Below, piece by piece: positions 11,181-24,850 of a DNA stretch of 64,000 nt (position 1 is its first letter; each line of letters starts with the position of its first letter). A model generated the notes under the pieces. It saw only the letters and a program-made list of their open reading frames with translations, searched no databases and was not told the DNA's origin. Made by a program: the position numbers and the translations under genes. The DNA is from Aselliscus stoliczkanus (lineage: Eukaryota; Chordata; Mammalia; Chiroptera; Hipposideridae): NCBI GenBank assembly GCA_033961575.1, contig CM066738.1, forward strand, positions 88,361,478 to 88,425,477, given 5' to 3'.

Positions 11181-13260
11181 TATGATGCTTGTACATTTTT
11201 TTTAACTCTCTCAGAGCATGATAAATACTGTGTACTTTAAATTGTTGTTTTTTCCCCCCATATGAAGAGCCATGTGGAAACATGGCCTCAATTTATATGG
11301 CATTTCTTTTATTTTTAGAGAACAGAAGACTATATTTAGAATCTGGTTGGATTCTAATTTACATTATGCCTCTTTCCAGTTTTCTTTCTTTTATTCTTGT
11401 TCTTGATTACTTAGTCACTCAGTGCAGTTTTATACTCTCATATTTTCCAAAGATCAGGAAACTTTTAAGAGAAGAAAAAAAACATAGAGATAGTTAATTG
11501 TCTGCTCACAAAGGACCTCAAAATATGTTTTCTTTTCTGAATCAGTAGTTCCCAGATGTTTCTTCATAGGCCTTGTTTGAAAAGTCGCTTGATAGATGAG
11601 GAAACCATAGGGCAGAGTGCTTGAATATGCATTAGCTGTACCTGCTGATAGATGAGAAATTTCAGGGTAAACTGCTGTGATATGCAGCCTGCAAGCAACA
11701 GCAAAATAGAATGCCATTCCCACTTAATTGTTCCTTTTGGTGGATGTCTTTCTTGAGCTATTTTGGAATCACCCTGCTCCTGCGAGTTATGATCATGAGG
11801 TCTCTTCAGAGCTAGTCTGCTGACTCGTATATCATCTATTTGATCAAATGAAATACTCTAAATGCTAGCTAGATTGAGGGCTCTAGGCTGTTTGCACTCA
11901 ATTGCACATGTTTTGTGAATTTTTCTTTTTCTTTCAGAGAATGTATTTAAGAAAAGACAAATCTTCTCTGAACTAGAACTGTGTGGCAGAGTAAGACTTA
12001 CCATGGCACTTAGATAATACACTTGGATAAAGTTTGCCCTTGATAATCTGATGTGGGCTATCTTCAGTGGGTTTCATGAAAAAAATAAAACATATTTACG
12101 CATTTTATTTCAAATCTACAGACTTTTAGATCTGACAGTGTGCCCTTTGCTATATTAGGCCATGAAAGGATTGAAAAAGGTTTACATTTTGTTTGAAGAG
12201 GAACAGTGCATGCAAATGCAACAAAGGTAGTGGTCTACATTTTGTTTTTATGCACCACTCTTCTTTCCCTTTTTAACTATTCAGAATGCCTGCAAAGGTC
12301 TTCCAGAACTAAGCACATCCCTCTCTTGAGGTCTTTTCTCCATTGTTCTGGCCATTGAGATATTCACTGCTCTGGACCACAATGTTCCTTCCCTCTTGGG
12401 CAAGGCCCTAGGCTCCAGCCTTTTCTATTCTTCTCCTAAACAAGAACTTAAAACTTTCCCACTCTCTTGGGGCATACTCTTGTGAGTGTGGTTCCAAACC
12501 ATTGAAGTGTTTAGGGATCTTCTGGGTTTTACTCGTTCTACATGAATTAATATTTCAACAGTAGACCCTTGAGAAAGGCATGGTATCTCATGGTGGGAAT
12601 TTATATATCTATGGGAGGCCAGAAATGGAGACATAAGAGGCTGTTAACATCCCCTCAAATGACAATATGGTGTGCTGTCTAACTTAACCTGTGCAAAGTC
12701 CAACCTTGATTATGATCTTATAGAGAACCAGATGTGATCCCTGAAAACCTGAGGGGTACATTGCTCAAAACCTAGACTAAGAAACCCACAGAATGGCCAG
12801 AGTTATGATTTGACATGCTTTTATTCTCTTCAGAATATTATTTCCTTCCATTCCCTCTCTAGGTACTTCTTCAGAAGATACTAAGTCCTTCCAGGAAGGT
12901 GACTCCCAAACTATCCTCAGTAGGAACTAAGGTCTTGTTTGTTCCCTGTTCCAGACACAAATGAGTAAACATTTGTTCACTCATCCCTAGCAGAGTTTAT
13001 AACAAAGAGCCTGAAGTCTTGACTGTAGAATTAGGGTTAAAATTCAGTGTTAGTATTAATAGACCCATCACCTTGCTCTGTCTATGGTGTGTACTGTGCT
13101 TGATTGGGAGACTGAGAGTAGCTTCCAAAACAGGCAAGAATCCTCCTGCTTTGTTCTAGCTCTATTCTGTTCTTGGCCCCTCCAACCAAGCACCAGATCC
13201 ATGGGTTTCAGACCTTACTTTCAAGCTGGCGTTGCTGCCATCTACCTTCCCATCACAGGG
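11181..13260. other. Unassigned sequence
   Basis: Two kilobases with no gene or element that I can name. Short frames (11282-11497 plus, 11454-11723 minus, 12425-12634 minus, 13084-13272 plus) lack motifs, splice context or codon conservation evidence and look like chance. Confidence 0.4.
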
Positions 13261-13270
13261 GGATTCTTAT

Positions 13271-13314
13271 AGAATTGAGATCTAATCACAGTCATAAAGA
13301 ATTGAGATCTAATC
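13271..13314. repeat. Short direct repeat, 17 bp, period 27
   Basis: AGAATTGAGATCTAATC occurs at 13271-13287 and again at 13298-13314 without mismatch. It sits at the start of a MIR-like stretch. Confidence 0.85.
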
Positions 13315-13490
13315 TGTAGATTCATTATGTGACTTTGGCTAGTAGATCAGTTAACCTTTCTAATTATGTTGTTGTTGTTGGTCTTCAAAATGGGGCTAAT
13401 AATATTTACCTTTTAGGGCCTTTGCAAAGAATTAAAATATTATGTGTGTAAAGTGCATGGTTTGGTATATATGCTCAAAGTTTAATCAAT
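13300..13490 (+). repeat. MIR SINE remnant
   Basis: ATGTGACTTTGGCTAGTAG, GTTAACCTTTCTAATTATG, TTCAAAATGGGGCTAATAAT, TTTACCTTTTAGGGCC and TGTAAAGTGCATGG follow the order of the MIR consensus core. Diverged but clearly collinear. Confidence 0.75.
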
Positions 13491-14132
13491 GGTGGTTTTC
13501 CTGGCTTTGTTTTTTTTACCTTGCTGACCTCTTTGATCCTGAGACAAATAAAATTAACAAAGCACATTTTTTTTCTCAGATTAAACTAAAAGTTTTCAAG
13601 GATAAAAAAAAGCATTCATAAATTCTGAAACCAGGACAAAGAACTTTTCCAATTTTTCTGAGACATTACTGAATGACTTAGGATACTTCTCATGCCATGA
13701 TTGAATTTGTAGGTGGTACCCAAAAGGTACCTGCTGTTGCAAATAAATGACTGACTACATGTTCAATTTTGAGGGGTAAAGAAAGAACCACTTATCCTAG
13801 ATCTTTCTTCTACCCACTATAAATCAGCTAGAGTCAGGAGTGGCTAAATCATATGTGAGAAGGAGTTATTGGCTTCAAAGTTATGAAATTGATGAAATTT
13901 GTCTTTGGTATCCTGGCTGCCCCTTCTTTGTCATATCCAGTAGCCTTATTTTCTCTCCTCTTACTCTTAAATGCTCATTAGAAACTAATAATAGTTATTC
14001 AAATACTAGACATTGTAAATGCCCTTGAGGACATTTGCATTTTCAACTTTACATGTAGGAGTAGAAAGAAGATTGGACCCTGATTGAAGGGATTTGAGCC
14101 TTTTTCCGGCAGGGCCAAGGCATGCTTAGAGG

Positions 14133-14169
14133 GGGAAACCATTACCTAAAAGGGAAACCATTACCTAAA
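14133..14169. repeat. Tandem duplication, period 19 bp
   Basis: GGGAAACCATTACCTAAA is present at 14133-14150 and again at 14152-14169, exact in both copies with one base between. Confidence 0.9.
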
Positions 14170-14809
14170 CCCCTAAAATTAACCACCAGTCATGTTCAGA
14201 TTTGATTTTTTTTTCTTTTTTACAGACAGTTTTTGAATCTGTTCAATGAAAAGATTAGCAGATTTGAATACAAGCATGGTGCTTCAAGAGCTGTGTATGC
14301 CTCTAAAAAGAACAAAAGAATGAATTCCAGGGAACGTGGCAAGAATGTATTGTTACAAGTCTAGACACGGAACAGCATAGCAATCTTACGTAGTTTCCTA
14401 ATTGTAAAATTAGGGTAAATTTATCAAATATGAAAAAAATAAGAAAACAAATATGGATATGCTTTAAAAGCATGTCAGACTGTGGGACTGAAGTAATGGA
14501 GGTCCGGTGAATAGAAACCATCATGTCTACCTGAAATTGGACTTTCAAGTATATAGAGAACAGCTATCTCTTCTTACTTTTCATTTGAAAGTAAGTGAAA
14601 AGAAATTAAGTTTGCCTTTGCAGCAGTAAATACTAGTTATTTAGGAAATGTTGGCAGTAAAATTATGCAGTTACAATAATTGCTTTAATGACCCACTTTA
14701 GTTTTTTGACACAAATAATTTGTTTCTAATAAAAGAGAATATATTAAATCGAACTCAGTATTTTAGATGACTCCATTTAGATGAGTCTGTTCACAGAATT
14801 TGGGATAAA

Positions 14810-14847
<38 letters not shown>
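14810..14847. repeat. (CA)n microsatellite
   Basis: Nineteen uninterrupted CA units. Such alternating purine-pyrimidine tracts are length-variable and can adopt left-handed DNA. Confidence 0.97.
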
Positions 14848-14849
<2 letters not shown>

Positions 14850-15419
14850 AATTGAATTGATTATTGTCATGGGTAAAAAGTTGGACTACTGAAAGGATAA
14901 ACCCTGAAGCATGATTGAATTGGATTTCCTTGTTGATTTTAATTCTAAGGGCTTATTAATGCTTTAAGTCCAAACTTTTGCCTTGACTGGAGTTATGCTT
15001 ATATGGATATATCTAGTAAATATGCTTCTATGTATTCATACAAGTCTTAAGAAATTCACTTGTATTTGAAAAATGCAGAAGTAATTTCATTTATGTATAT
15101 TTGTGTGCATATGTGTGTGGCCATAGGCAACATTTGTAAATAGATAATTAGCCTATAGAATAGAATTGTAAGAATATAAATATTTATGTTAAATTTCTAG
15201 CTTTATTTCCTAGACATGTGGCCACTAACCTTATCTAGTCAAAGCTATTTCTATATTTTATACATCAAAGAGATGCAAACTAGTGGGGATCTTTTGAATT
15301 TTGAAACAACAGGTAAGAGTCCCTGTAAACCCTAGGGATTTTAAAGACTCTACTATGTAATTACACTGACCTTGTCACAAGTAACTTTTTATACAAATAG
15401 AGGGTTAATTGTTCTCTTA

Positions 15420-15960
15420 TTCGATATGTACTCTGAGCCAGGCAGTAAGCCTAGTGCTCAGTACACAGTGATAGTTAAGACCCCGTCCTTGACCCTGAGG
15501 AATGTCGAGTTTAGGAAAAGCTAAGGCAGTAGTTAAAGATGAGATCGATATTCTGTGATGATGCAACATGAACCATGTGATCCACCGATTTAGGGAGTCA
15601 TGGAAGACATCCAAGGAAAAGAAGAGTTTATAATAAAAAAGAAGGGGGAAGAGTCAATGGAGTCATGGAGTGAACTTTATATAAAAGTTGGGGATATGCA
15701 AAGGTTCAGAGATATGGGAGAGGATGGTGCATTTAAGAAACTGTGAAAAGTTGAAGGGTAAGTGGTGAACTGAAGCTGATGAGGAAAACAGATGCCAGGT
15801 CATGGGAGCTCATAATAACTGGCTAAAATAATCAGGACAGTATCCTATAGCAATAGCAATTCCTTGAACAATATTAAGCAGGGAAATGCTATGACCAGAC
15901 TGCACTGTTAAATAACTACTCAGGTTACAATGTGGAAAATGAATGATTGGGTATCATAAG
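15420..15960 (-). repeat. Old L2 LINE remnant
   Basis: TACTCTGAGCCAGGCAGTAA, CTAGTGCTCAGTACACAGTG and CCTTGACCCTGAGGAATGTC match the antisense L2 3' end in order; later TGAGGAAAACAGATGCCAGG and GCAGGGAAATGCTATGACCA extend the match. Boundaries approximate. Confidence 0.6.
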
Positions 15961-17465
15961 TTGGGGTGGAGGATAAACTCTTTGAGGCTGTGTTATTTGG
16001 GTTAGAGTATTGCCAATCTGAAATAAGGATGTGTATTGGTGGTACGAAAAACTGTACACATTTCAAAAATACTATCTATCAAGTTAAAATTAAAAAGACT
16101 ATGTGAGAGCTCGGATGAAAGGAATAAGAAAAAATAAAGCAAAACTAGTGTTTCTGGGTTAGGCAACTGGATTTATAATGTTGGTGTTCAATGAAATAGG
16201 TAGGATTTTAAAAAGAATAGTTTATTAGAAAATGAATGCTAGTTGTTATAACAAACACCCCCCAAATCTCGGTGGCTTATCAAAATAGATTTTGTGCATC
16301 GCACACTTTAATGAAGAAAAGAGTTTTCCTAGTGGCAACTCAGGGATCTGGGTTCCTTCCATCATATGGTTCTGCCATTTTAGAGTCCTTTGATTTTTGG
16401 AATCAAAGATTATTTTTAACCCATTAGCATTTTTAAAAACTAGCAGTTATTGTTATCCTGACTAACACAGAGGTAAGATGCTACCATTACAAACTCTTAA
16501 AACATGTGGTAAAGGCTAGTGGTCAGGCAGCAAGCAGGGAGAAACAACACATCCATCAAACATTTATTTGGTAGATGGTTTAGAGATAGTGAGGATTTGA
16601 GGTTCACCTCCACCTGAGAAGACTATTCAAATTGCCTGAAACCTTTGTAAGCGTACAGGGCTGGCATTTAAGGCCTTAAATCTGTGTCCAATCCCAGGGT
16701 GCTCTGAGAACCATACTGCACTTGTTGAATCTTAGAAGCACCACTGTTCATAGCAATAACCTTGTTCAATGGTTAGGTAGGGACTAGTATAGTGGAGCTG
16801 TTCTCTTTCTCTTTGACCCTGAAATTGTCTGATGTTATTTGTTGTATATAACTGCCTATATGCATAGCTGACTGGCTGAGGAAGAAAGGTGATCTAGGTA
16901 AAAGTATTGAATTGATTATGAGGGAAACAATTTCAAATTATAGCAAATTTTAGTTTTCAGAGATTGTATCAAGAATTGTATTTATTTTTTTACAGTACAT
17001 GTGGCTAGCTGCAGTTATAATATAATGATTCTATTATTTTAGTAATGGTTACTCTGCTTTTTAATTGTCTCTTGTTTTGTCAAATTGCAGCTAATGACCT
17101 GTCCTTCTCATGCAAATAGAATAAAACAAGCCTTTGGAAAGAAACAGAAAAAAACATGGTCTAATGGGGAATTTAAATGAGTTTTACTGAGCTGCTTAAT
17201 TCACACCCAATTCTGTACTCTAAATGGCACGTTCTTAGAGATCAGATATTTTCAAAAAATACAGTAAAATGATTGAAAAAATTAGTTGTCAGCTGGAGAT
17301 ATTTCAGATTTTTTCATGCCAATTTTGAACTAGGTGTTGAACTCAACTTCTAAATACTTATATTGGAGAGTTAATTTTTCCCAGGTTATCATTAAGTCTC
17401 CAGGAAAGGAATAACCCTTTGGCATACAGCACATGGTTTCAATTAAAAAGATCTGGGCTGATAAG
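15961..17465. other. Unassigned; contains an old interspersed repeat at about 16225
   Basis: At 16225-16400 the phrases GTTGTTATAACAAACACC and ATCTCGGTGGCTTATCAAAA resemble a common eutherian medium-reiteration repeat (recalled form: '...accccaaaacttagtggcttaaaacaa'), whose family I do not name. The rest shows nothing recognisable. Confidence 0.4.
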
Positions 17466-17600
17466 AAGGTAGGCATTTTACAGTTAGGTCCACCATCAGA
17501 TAGCTAGTCATTTTTTTATACAAATTATTTAAATTCTCCATGTCAGTTTTCTCACTTATAAAATAATGTCTGTGCCTTTTGCCGGATATCTAAGAAGCAA
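17466..17600 (+). repeat. MIR SINE remnant
   Basis: AAATTCTCCATGTCAGTTTT, CTCACTTATAAAATAATG and the preceding 'ACAAATTATTTAAATTC' are collinear with the MIR core. Diverged, approximate ends. Confidence 0.55.
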
Positions 17601-18655
17601 ATGTACATTTTTAATGGAATAAATAATTGGAAAAGATAATTTCACTTAACAATACAGCGTTTATCATTATGATATCCTATATATTTTTATAATCCACTAG
17701 CCATTGTAGACGTAGGGTATTTTGAAATATGGTATACATTTTTTTAAGTTTCTATTTTCAAAATTGGCTCACAGCTTAGATATATTTGAGTAAAGCAGCT
17801 CTTCCTTATGGCCCCAATCATATGGCTCTTGAGCATATAGGGAAGAGTGTGAAAGGAGAGGGTGGGAAAACATAGCATTAAAGATTCAAACTCCCTAGAG
17901 TTTTCTTGGCTTCAAGTATTGTCTCTAAAAGGAAAAAGAAAAAGAAAGGAAAGAAAAGGACTGGAGTCTCTTCCTTTGCCTATTAGGAGATTATATATAT
18001 ATATATATAATTTTAATTAAGTGCCACCAATAATTAGATTAAATTTTATTAATCCCTCCTGAGCTTTAACTGAATTTATACACACACTGTCTGAAGCAGG
18101 TATTTGCCTTTAAAGGGAAGAAGCTACCCGCCCCCCCCGCCAAATACTTTTTTTATTGATTGCCATGTTTCAGACTCTGTTTTGCATTTATGTCACCTGT
18201 TGATATGTATGGACTCATAGAAATGGTCATTTAGGGATATGCCCTGTTTGGGTGTCCGTAGCTCAAGGAAGCAAACCTAGCAAGTAGCATTTGATTTCTC
18301 TGATAATGGTGCCATCTTCTTGGCACTGACGGAGATGATGAAACATTCATGAGTTTCCTAAAGGCTTTTGGAAAGTGTCCTGGAGTGGAACATTAATGAG
18401 CCAATTTTTTCTAGTTTCATACCAGGCAGGGACTGTTAAATAATTAAGGTGTGACAAGCCAGAGTTTACACAGGAGGAGGCGGAGAGAAGCAGTCCCAAG
18501 CATTGGAGATGTTCCCCTGCCATATTGAAATGAACACCCATCTGGTCCAAGTTCTCTTATATTCCCTGGCGTTTTCTCTTTAAAAACTCATGGCACCAAA
18601 TGCTTTGAATTGTTTTCATAAAAACCTGCTGAAGGAACATTGAACTAGTTCAAAC
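17601..18655. other. Unassigned sequence with a (TA)n tract
   Basis: No gene recognised. (TA)n at about 17991-18010 and a C-rich run at 18131-18137 are the only local features. A 67-codon minus frame at 18550-18347 has no motif. Confidence 0.45.
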
Positions 18656-18960
18656 ATGTTTAGAAATCATTCAGTTAGCCTTTACTGCATGTGAACAGCA
18701 CTGTGTTAGGCATGGGGAGAAAAAGAGGACTATTTGTCCTCAAGGTTTCTGACTTCTAGTAGTACCCCCAGATGAACTGGAAAGCTATGGAGAAAATTAC
18801 TTTGTGTTCAATTGTTAAATTTTGTAGAACTTTAAGTGCTCAAGGGAGAAATACACTGAGCACTGCTGAGTCAAGGAAGTTTTCACAGAAAATGGGGGAC
18901 TTACCTTGGAGGAGGTATTAGATTTACACGAACAGAGGAGAAAATAAGGATTCTTAAGAG
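18656..18960 (-). repeat. Old L2 LINE remnant
   Basis: CATTCAGTTAGCCTTTACTG, CAGCACTGTGTTAGGCATGG and TTGTCCTCAAGGTTTCTGAC, then TTTTCACAGAAAATGGGGGA, follow antisense L2 order. Confidence 0.6.
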
Positions 18961-19586
18961 GAATAAGAAAAATGAACAACAATATAGAGAAAGGAATGCA
19001 CAAAACATAAAAAGAGTGCAAATAGTCTGCGATGCCAGATCCTCAATAGACACGTAGAAAATAACATTCTTATTTTCACACACAAAAATATATAAACAAA
19101 ATGAGCGTATGTCCTAAAGGACACATTGAGTTTTGAGGGCAAAATTTTGGCTCACCACAATGTTCAGACTCTCTGAAAGATAAGGTGGCTTCCCAGGAGA
19201 GACTGACTCAGTCTCTCAGTAAAGGAGACAAATTGAACCTGAGGAGTTTTTATGTGTGTGGATCTTTCATATCAGATCATGAAAGCAGACATTTTCACAG
19301 CTTTACATTAAATATGCAGAATCTCATGGTTCTTTCATAAGAGAAAATATTCAAGCTGCTTCCCTTGGTAACCCATACATTATCCTCAGAGTTGTCAGTC
19401 TGTGGCTTTCTCTGAAAGGCTCGGCTTTGTAGATGCTTAATAACTATATTTGTTCATTTATATTTTTGCTTTCACTTAAATAACTAAGCACCCGCTTCTG
19501 CAAAGAACCCAAGGTTTTAAAAACCTATCTCTCTCACCCTCTCTTTGGCTTACAATCTAGTTTAAGAAATATATAAATATGAATAT
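18961..19586. other. Unassigned sequence
   Basis: AT-rich with no recognised gene. Overlapping minus frames between 18815 and 19142 are rich in Phe, Leu and Ser because of low base complexity, not because of a real protein. Confidence 0.4.
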
Positions 19587-20788
19587 TTACAACAAAATTA
19601 ACTCAAAATGGATCAAAGGCGTAAATATAAGACCTGAAACAATAAATTACATAGAAGAAAACAGAGGTACCTAAACTTATGGACCTTGCTCTGTGAGAGG
19701 ATTTTACAAATTTGTCTTCAAGGACAAGGGCAATAAAAGCAAAAATAAATGAATGGGACTATATCAAATTGAAAAGCTCTGCACAGCAAAAGAAACCATC
19801 AACAAAACAAAGAAGCAAACAACCAAATGGGAGAAGATATTTGCAAACAACACCTCCGATAAGGGGCTAATATCCAAAATATATAAAGAACTCATACAAC
19901 TCAACAACAAAAAAACCCAAAAAAGTCCAGTTTAAAAATGGGCAGAGGACCGGAACAGACACTTCTCCCAAGAAGACATACAAATGGCCAACAGATACAT
20001 AAAAAAATCCTCAACTTCACTAGCTATTAGGGAAATGAAAATCAAAAACACAATGAGATACCACCTCACACCTTATCAACAAGACAAGTAATAAGTGTTG
20101 GAGAAGTTGTGGTGAAAAAGCGACCCTCACACACTACTGGTGGGAATGTAAATTGTACAACCACTATGGAAACAGTATGGAGGTTCCTCAAAAAATTAAG
20201 GATAAAGTTACCATATGACCCAGCAATCACTCTTTTAGTATCTACCCCCAAAATATAAAAAGATTCATCCATAAAAAATATATGCACTCCTATGTTCACT
20301 GCAGCATTATTCACAGGTCAAGACATAGAAACAGCTGGGTTTTTCTTCAATAGATAATTGGATAAAGAAGATGTGGTACACATATACAATGGGATATTAC
20401 TCAGCTATAGAAAAGATAAAATACTGCCAGTTTTGAAAACATGGATGAGTCTGATGAGGCTAAGCAAAATAAGTCAGACAGGAAAAGTTGAGAACGATAT
20501 GATTTAACACATCTGTGGAATATAAAACTGAAAACAACAAATGAATAAGACAAACACACAAACAAAAACTTATAGACACAGACAACAGTTTATTGGTTAC
20601 CAGAAGGTAAGGGAGTGTGGGGAGGTAGTAAAGGGTAAAGGGGGTCAAATATATGGTGATGGAAGGAGATGGGTGGTGACTTTGGGTGGTGAACACATAG
20701 TGCAATATACAGATGATATATTATAGAATTGTACACTTGAAAACTTGTATAATTAACCAACGTCACCGCCATAAATTTAATTAAAAAA
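19587..20788 (+). mobile_element. 5'-truncated L1, ORF2 C-terminal part and 3' UTR
   Basis: The longest L1 piece of the window. ORF2 C-terminal sequence is readable in fragments: 19753-19935 encodes ...[16 protein letters not shown]..., with [16 protein letters not shown] following. The copy then runs through CAAATGGCCAACAGATACAT, ATGAGATACCACCTCACACC, GGTTCCTCAAAAAATTAAGG, AAGAAGATGTGGTACACATA, the 3' UTR tract ending ATAAATTTAATTAAAAAAC. Stops and frameshifts are frequent, so it is dead. A weak ATATTTAYAA match at both ends may be a decayed target-site duplication. Confidence 0.92.
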
Positions 20789-20879
20789 CAGATATTTATA
20801 AAAAGTTATCCATAATTTTACCAGTCAGTGGAATCATAGCTAATATTTTGGTGAATTTTCTTTTAGTTATTTTACCCTG

Positions 20880-21400
20880 TATGGCATGTGTAGATATGTA
20901 TTTACTTATGTAATATAATTGTAATTCTGCCAAATACATGGTTGGTATCTTAATTTTTCCCTTTTGTATTATGTTAAAAAATGTTTCCTATATCAGTTTC
21001 AAAATATACTTAATCTTCATACAACGTATTATATTTATTGAAATAATTCTTATTCTTGAATATTTAAATGTTCATAATATTTCACTATTGCAATTAACAC
21101 TTTGATAAACATCATTTGAAGTTGATCCACAATTCATTGCTTATTGTATCAGGGTAAATTATCAGATGTGAAGTGTCTGGATCAGAACATTATCAACATT
21201 TTTAATGATTTGGGCATATAGTTCTAAAAATACCACTTTGTCATCTAGTCAATGTATGAGAAGGCCCATCTATTTCATAAAAGGTGCCTTGTCGACTTGG
21301 ATATTATCTTTTAAGAAAGTCTTGGCTAATTTAATAGGTAAAAATAATGGCATTGTTTTACTTGCATTATTTATAAAGTTAGACCTTTTCTCTATATAAT
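20880..21400 (-). repeat. Ancient L1M ORF2 end remnant
   Basis: ATTATATTTATTGAAATAAT, TATTGCAATTAACACTTTGA, TTGTATCAGGGTAAATTATC and GATGTGAAGTGTCTGGATCA are collinear with the antisense end of L1M ORF2. Much more decayed than the neighbouring L1 copies. Confidence 0.55.
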
Positions 21401-21419
21401 GGAAACTTGTGTGGGTGGG

Positions 21420-21422
<3 letters not shown>

Positions 21423-21466
<44 letters not shown>
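21423..21466. repeat. (GT)n microsatellite
   Basis: Twenty-two GT units in a row, preceded by a degenerate GTGGGTGGGTAG lead-in. Confidence 0.97.
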
Positions 21467-21467
<1 letters not shown>

Positions 21468-21469
21468 GT

Positions 21470-22780
21470 CTCATCAGGATCTTTACCCACTTTCCTTTTT
21501 CTGTGATTAGTCTTTAGTAGCTACTAACAACAATTACTATTTTAAGGTATTCATAAAACTTCTAATAATGATAAATTTAGTCTGGAGATTAATTAAGAAT
21601 TATAGCCAGGACTTAACAGAAAAGCCTAGAGCAAGAGCATAGGATAAGAGCATCATTCCTCATGGGTATAATTTCATTCCTTTACTTTTTCCTTCTTCCT
21701 CTACAATCCTCCATGAAGTAGAATCCTTTTTCTTTTGCTAAGCTATCAATGTAAAATTCTTGTTTTCCTGTTTTTCTTTATCATTCACAGCTTTTAAAAA
21801 AAGTATTTTCTTCAAAAGAAAGGAGGGCTCTGACCTCATGATACCCTGTACATTAAAAAAAATAATAATGACATCTAACTTATAGAGGTGGGGTGAGAGA
21901 ATCTTATTATTCTAGAATTGACTGAATCATTCATCATTATGCAGCAAAGAAAAAGAATAGTGTTTTAATGTTAAAAGAGTTTATCTCTAGACTCATAAAT
22001 AAGACCCCCGATGAACCCAACTTAACAGTACTATTGTTATCTAAACATCTCATTATAAGAAAGTTGCCAATTGTCAGTGAAATGATGTCTGAGGCCCCGG
22101 AGAGTAAGTCTATTTGGCATACAACTCTAAATGAGTTTCCTCTGTCTTGGGGTAACAAAAATTACCCTTGGTTTTTAGCTTGTGTGGAGAGAGTGACCAT
22201 TTGAGTGGTATGGATAGAAATATGCCATGCTTGTCACTACTTCAAATGTCCATTGTCATTGGGAATGTTAGAGCGAATACACAAATGAAAATATAATCAC
22301 ATTTATGAAGAAACATACAAGTACACAGGAAAAAAAAAAACAAAACAAAAAAAACAGCCCCAGCAAATTGTACCTTCACTAAGACCAAATTAACTCTAAA
22401 GGAAAATTCATGCTAAGGTGGGTCAGTCCTGGAATCCAGATAAGGAAGAAGACATTAATGATAGTCACTTTGCTCATGGGCTACACAAGCAACTTTTTAT
22501 AAGCCAGTTTTGTCAATAAGGCAGGCCCACGCCCAGAATTTTGTGGGCAGCCTTCTAATGAGTTACCTGTATGTAATGTGAGGCAGTGGGAGAGAGCTGG
22601 TCCTGTAGTTGTAGTCAGTAGTTCATGGTCTTTGGCATGTAGCACAAGTGTCCTCCTAAGCTTAAAATGAGGCTGCTTTTGACCCTGAAATTGCTTTTCT
22701 CCATCCCCTTGCCTGTATTCTATTCTATACCCACTTCCTCTTCATTCCTGGCTTTTACCCAAATCCTCATTTCTTCACTC
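21470..22780. other. Unassigned sequence
   Basis: No gene or named repeat. An A-rich run at 22330-22354 looks like a retroposon tail but no body with tRNA- or L1-like features precedes it. Opposite frames at 21968-22204 and 22158-21937 overlap and are not supported. Confidence 0.4.
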
Positions 22781-23159
22781 AGGGTTCACCGTTGCTTGAC
22801 TTGTACTTGTCTATTCTAAGATTGCTCAACTTAGTCAACTTGATAACCCATCTATTTCTTATTCACAAACTAGAAATCTGGCTGCATGCATATGTATTAG
22901 CCAAATGTCTCAGCTTTCTCTTTGGAATGTCTCCGCAACCTGATTATTTCACAGCACTTCCACTCTTGCCATTGTCATGTAGGCCACCGCCATCACTTCT
23001 ATGGTTTGTACCAAGTAGTCCCCAAAAAGGGCTCCTTTGTTTCCACCCTTGCTTCTTGTGACAACCTGTACGATCCTTACCTTCCTGACCTCATTTTCCG
23101 TTAACCCTCACCATTCTACTCCAGTCACAGTGGTCTGCTTATTATTTCTCAAACATGCC

Positions 23160-23552
23160 AACACAACTCCTATATCACTATCTTCGAAATGGCTTTTCCC
23201 TCAGCCTGGATGCTCCTTTCCCAGAAAACCTCATGATCATTTTTTCATATTCCTTAGATATTCTATCAGGGATTTTTTTCTCTGACCTTCCTGTGTAAAA
23301 CAATACCCTAGCTATCTCTATCCCCTTTCCCTGCCATCATCTTTTATTGTAATATTTCTCATCTTCAAACAGAGTATGTGTTTGTCTCTTCTAGAATGCC
23401 ATCTCCCTGAGGCCAAGGATTTTTATTTAATTTGTGCTACTTAGTCTCTCAGGGTTTATAACGGTACCCGGCACAGAATGGCCCTACAGTAACTAAGTAG
23501 TGAATGAAGGACGGTGTGAATGAATAAATGAATGTATAGTCTTACTTCATTC
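23160..23552 (+). repeat. L2 LINE 3' end
   Basis: GGCTTTTCCCTCAGCCTGGA, GATATTCTATCAGGGATTT, TCTGACCTTCCTGTG, TCTAGAATGCCATCTCCCTG, AGGCCAAGGATTTTTATTTA, CGGCACAGAATGGCCCTACA and the terminal TGAATGAATAAATGAATG follow the L2 3' end exactly in order. Sequence upstream to about 22780 probably belongs to the same insertion. Confidence 0.8.
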
Positions 23553-23964
23553 TATTCAAAGTAATACTTCTAGGTCCCTCAAATACTTAAATATCAAAAG
23601 AGAATTTCAATCTTATTCTCAGTCTAGTTGTCCAGGAAGGGAAATACATATATAAGACAATTTGCTATGTACAAAGTCTCCAGGTGCCCAATAGGTAAGA
23701 AGAGTTTTTGTGGGATGATATATTTATTTACTCATATCTCATTTTATTCCACTCCTTGAGGCAATTCTAAAAGATAGCGGAATGGAGTAAGTAGTGAAAG
23801 AAATGAGCAAATGGGGAAAAAGATCAGGAAAGGATTAAATTGGTACATATAACTGCAGGCAGAGGTTGCACATCTAGCTTTAATTATCTCAGTTTAAGAA
23901 CAAAGTGTGAATACAGATCAGCTCAAGATTCAATGTCCATGATGACAGACAAGGTGATGCAAGA
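23553..23964. other. Unassigned sequence
   Basis: No gene or recognisable repeat between an L2 3' end and the L1 target-site duplication at 23965. Confidence 0.45.
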
Positions 23965-23979
23965 AGTAGGACTATTCTT
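23965..23979. repeat. Target-site duplication, left copy (L1 at 23980)
   Basis: AGTAGGACTATTCTT here matches AGTAGGACTGTTCTT at 24501-24515, 14 of 15 bases. It brackets the minus-strand L1 with its expanded tail. Confidence 0.8.
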
Positions 23980-24500
<521 letters not shown>

Positions 24501-24679
24501 AGTAGGACTGTTCTTGATGCTGAGACGTGTGACATATTCTGTGTTGACCAGTTTCCTTGGAAATGTCCCTTTGCTATACCTACTGACAAAAAGACTTGAA
24601 TAAAGGGAGGAGATGCCAAGAAAAGTACGCTGACCTCAAGCAAAATACCTGAGAATGCCAAGCATGTGATTTGCTAGCA

Positions 24680-24850
24680 TTCCATACTTTTCCTTATCAA
24701 AGCCTTTTACATTGCAAGTTCTTGTACAGTTTTCTGTTTTCTCTGCCAACTGGTATGCTCCATGATGGCTATTAAGCTATTTTATCCCCATTGCCTGATA
24801 CAGTATGGCATTAATAAATATTTGTGGATAAATGAATGAATGAATGAAGG
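24680..24850 (+). repeat. L2 LINE 3' end
   Basis: AAGTTCTTGTACAGTTTTCT, ATGCTCCATGATGGCTATTA, CCCCATTGCCTGATACAGTA, then ATTAATAAATATTTGTGGAT and a (TGAA)n end are the L2 terminus in sense orientation. Confidence 0.75.

Larger units (their letters stand above)
13500..15410. other. Unassigned sequence with small repeats
   Basis: No gene recognised. It contains a 19-bp-period duplication (14133-14169) and a (CA)n tract (14810-14847). Frames at 13840-14028 and 14548-14303 have no recognisable motif. Confidence 0.4.

Noticed and set aside
24501..24515. Independent repeat rather than a target-site duplication
   Set aside because: Its 14/15 match to 23965-23979 and its position exactly at the L1 5' border make duplication by insertion the better reading.
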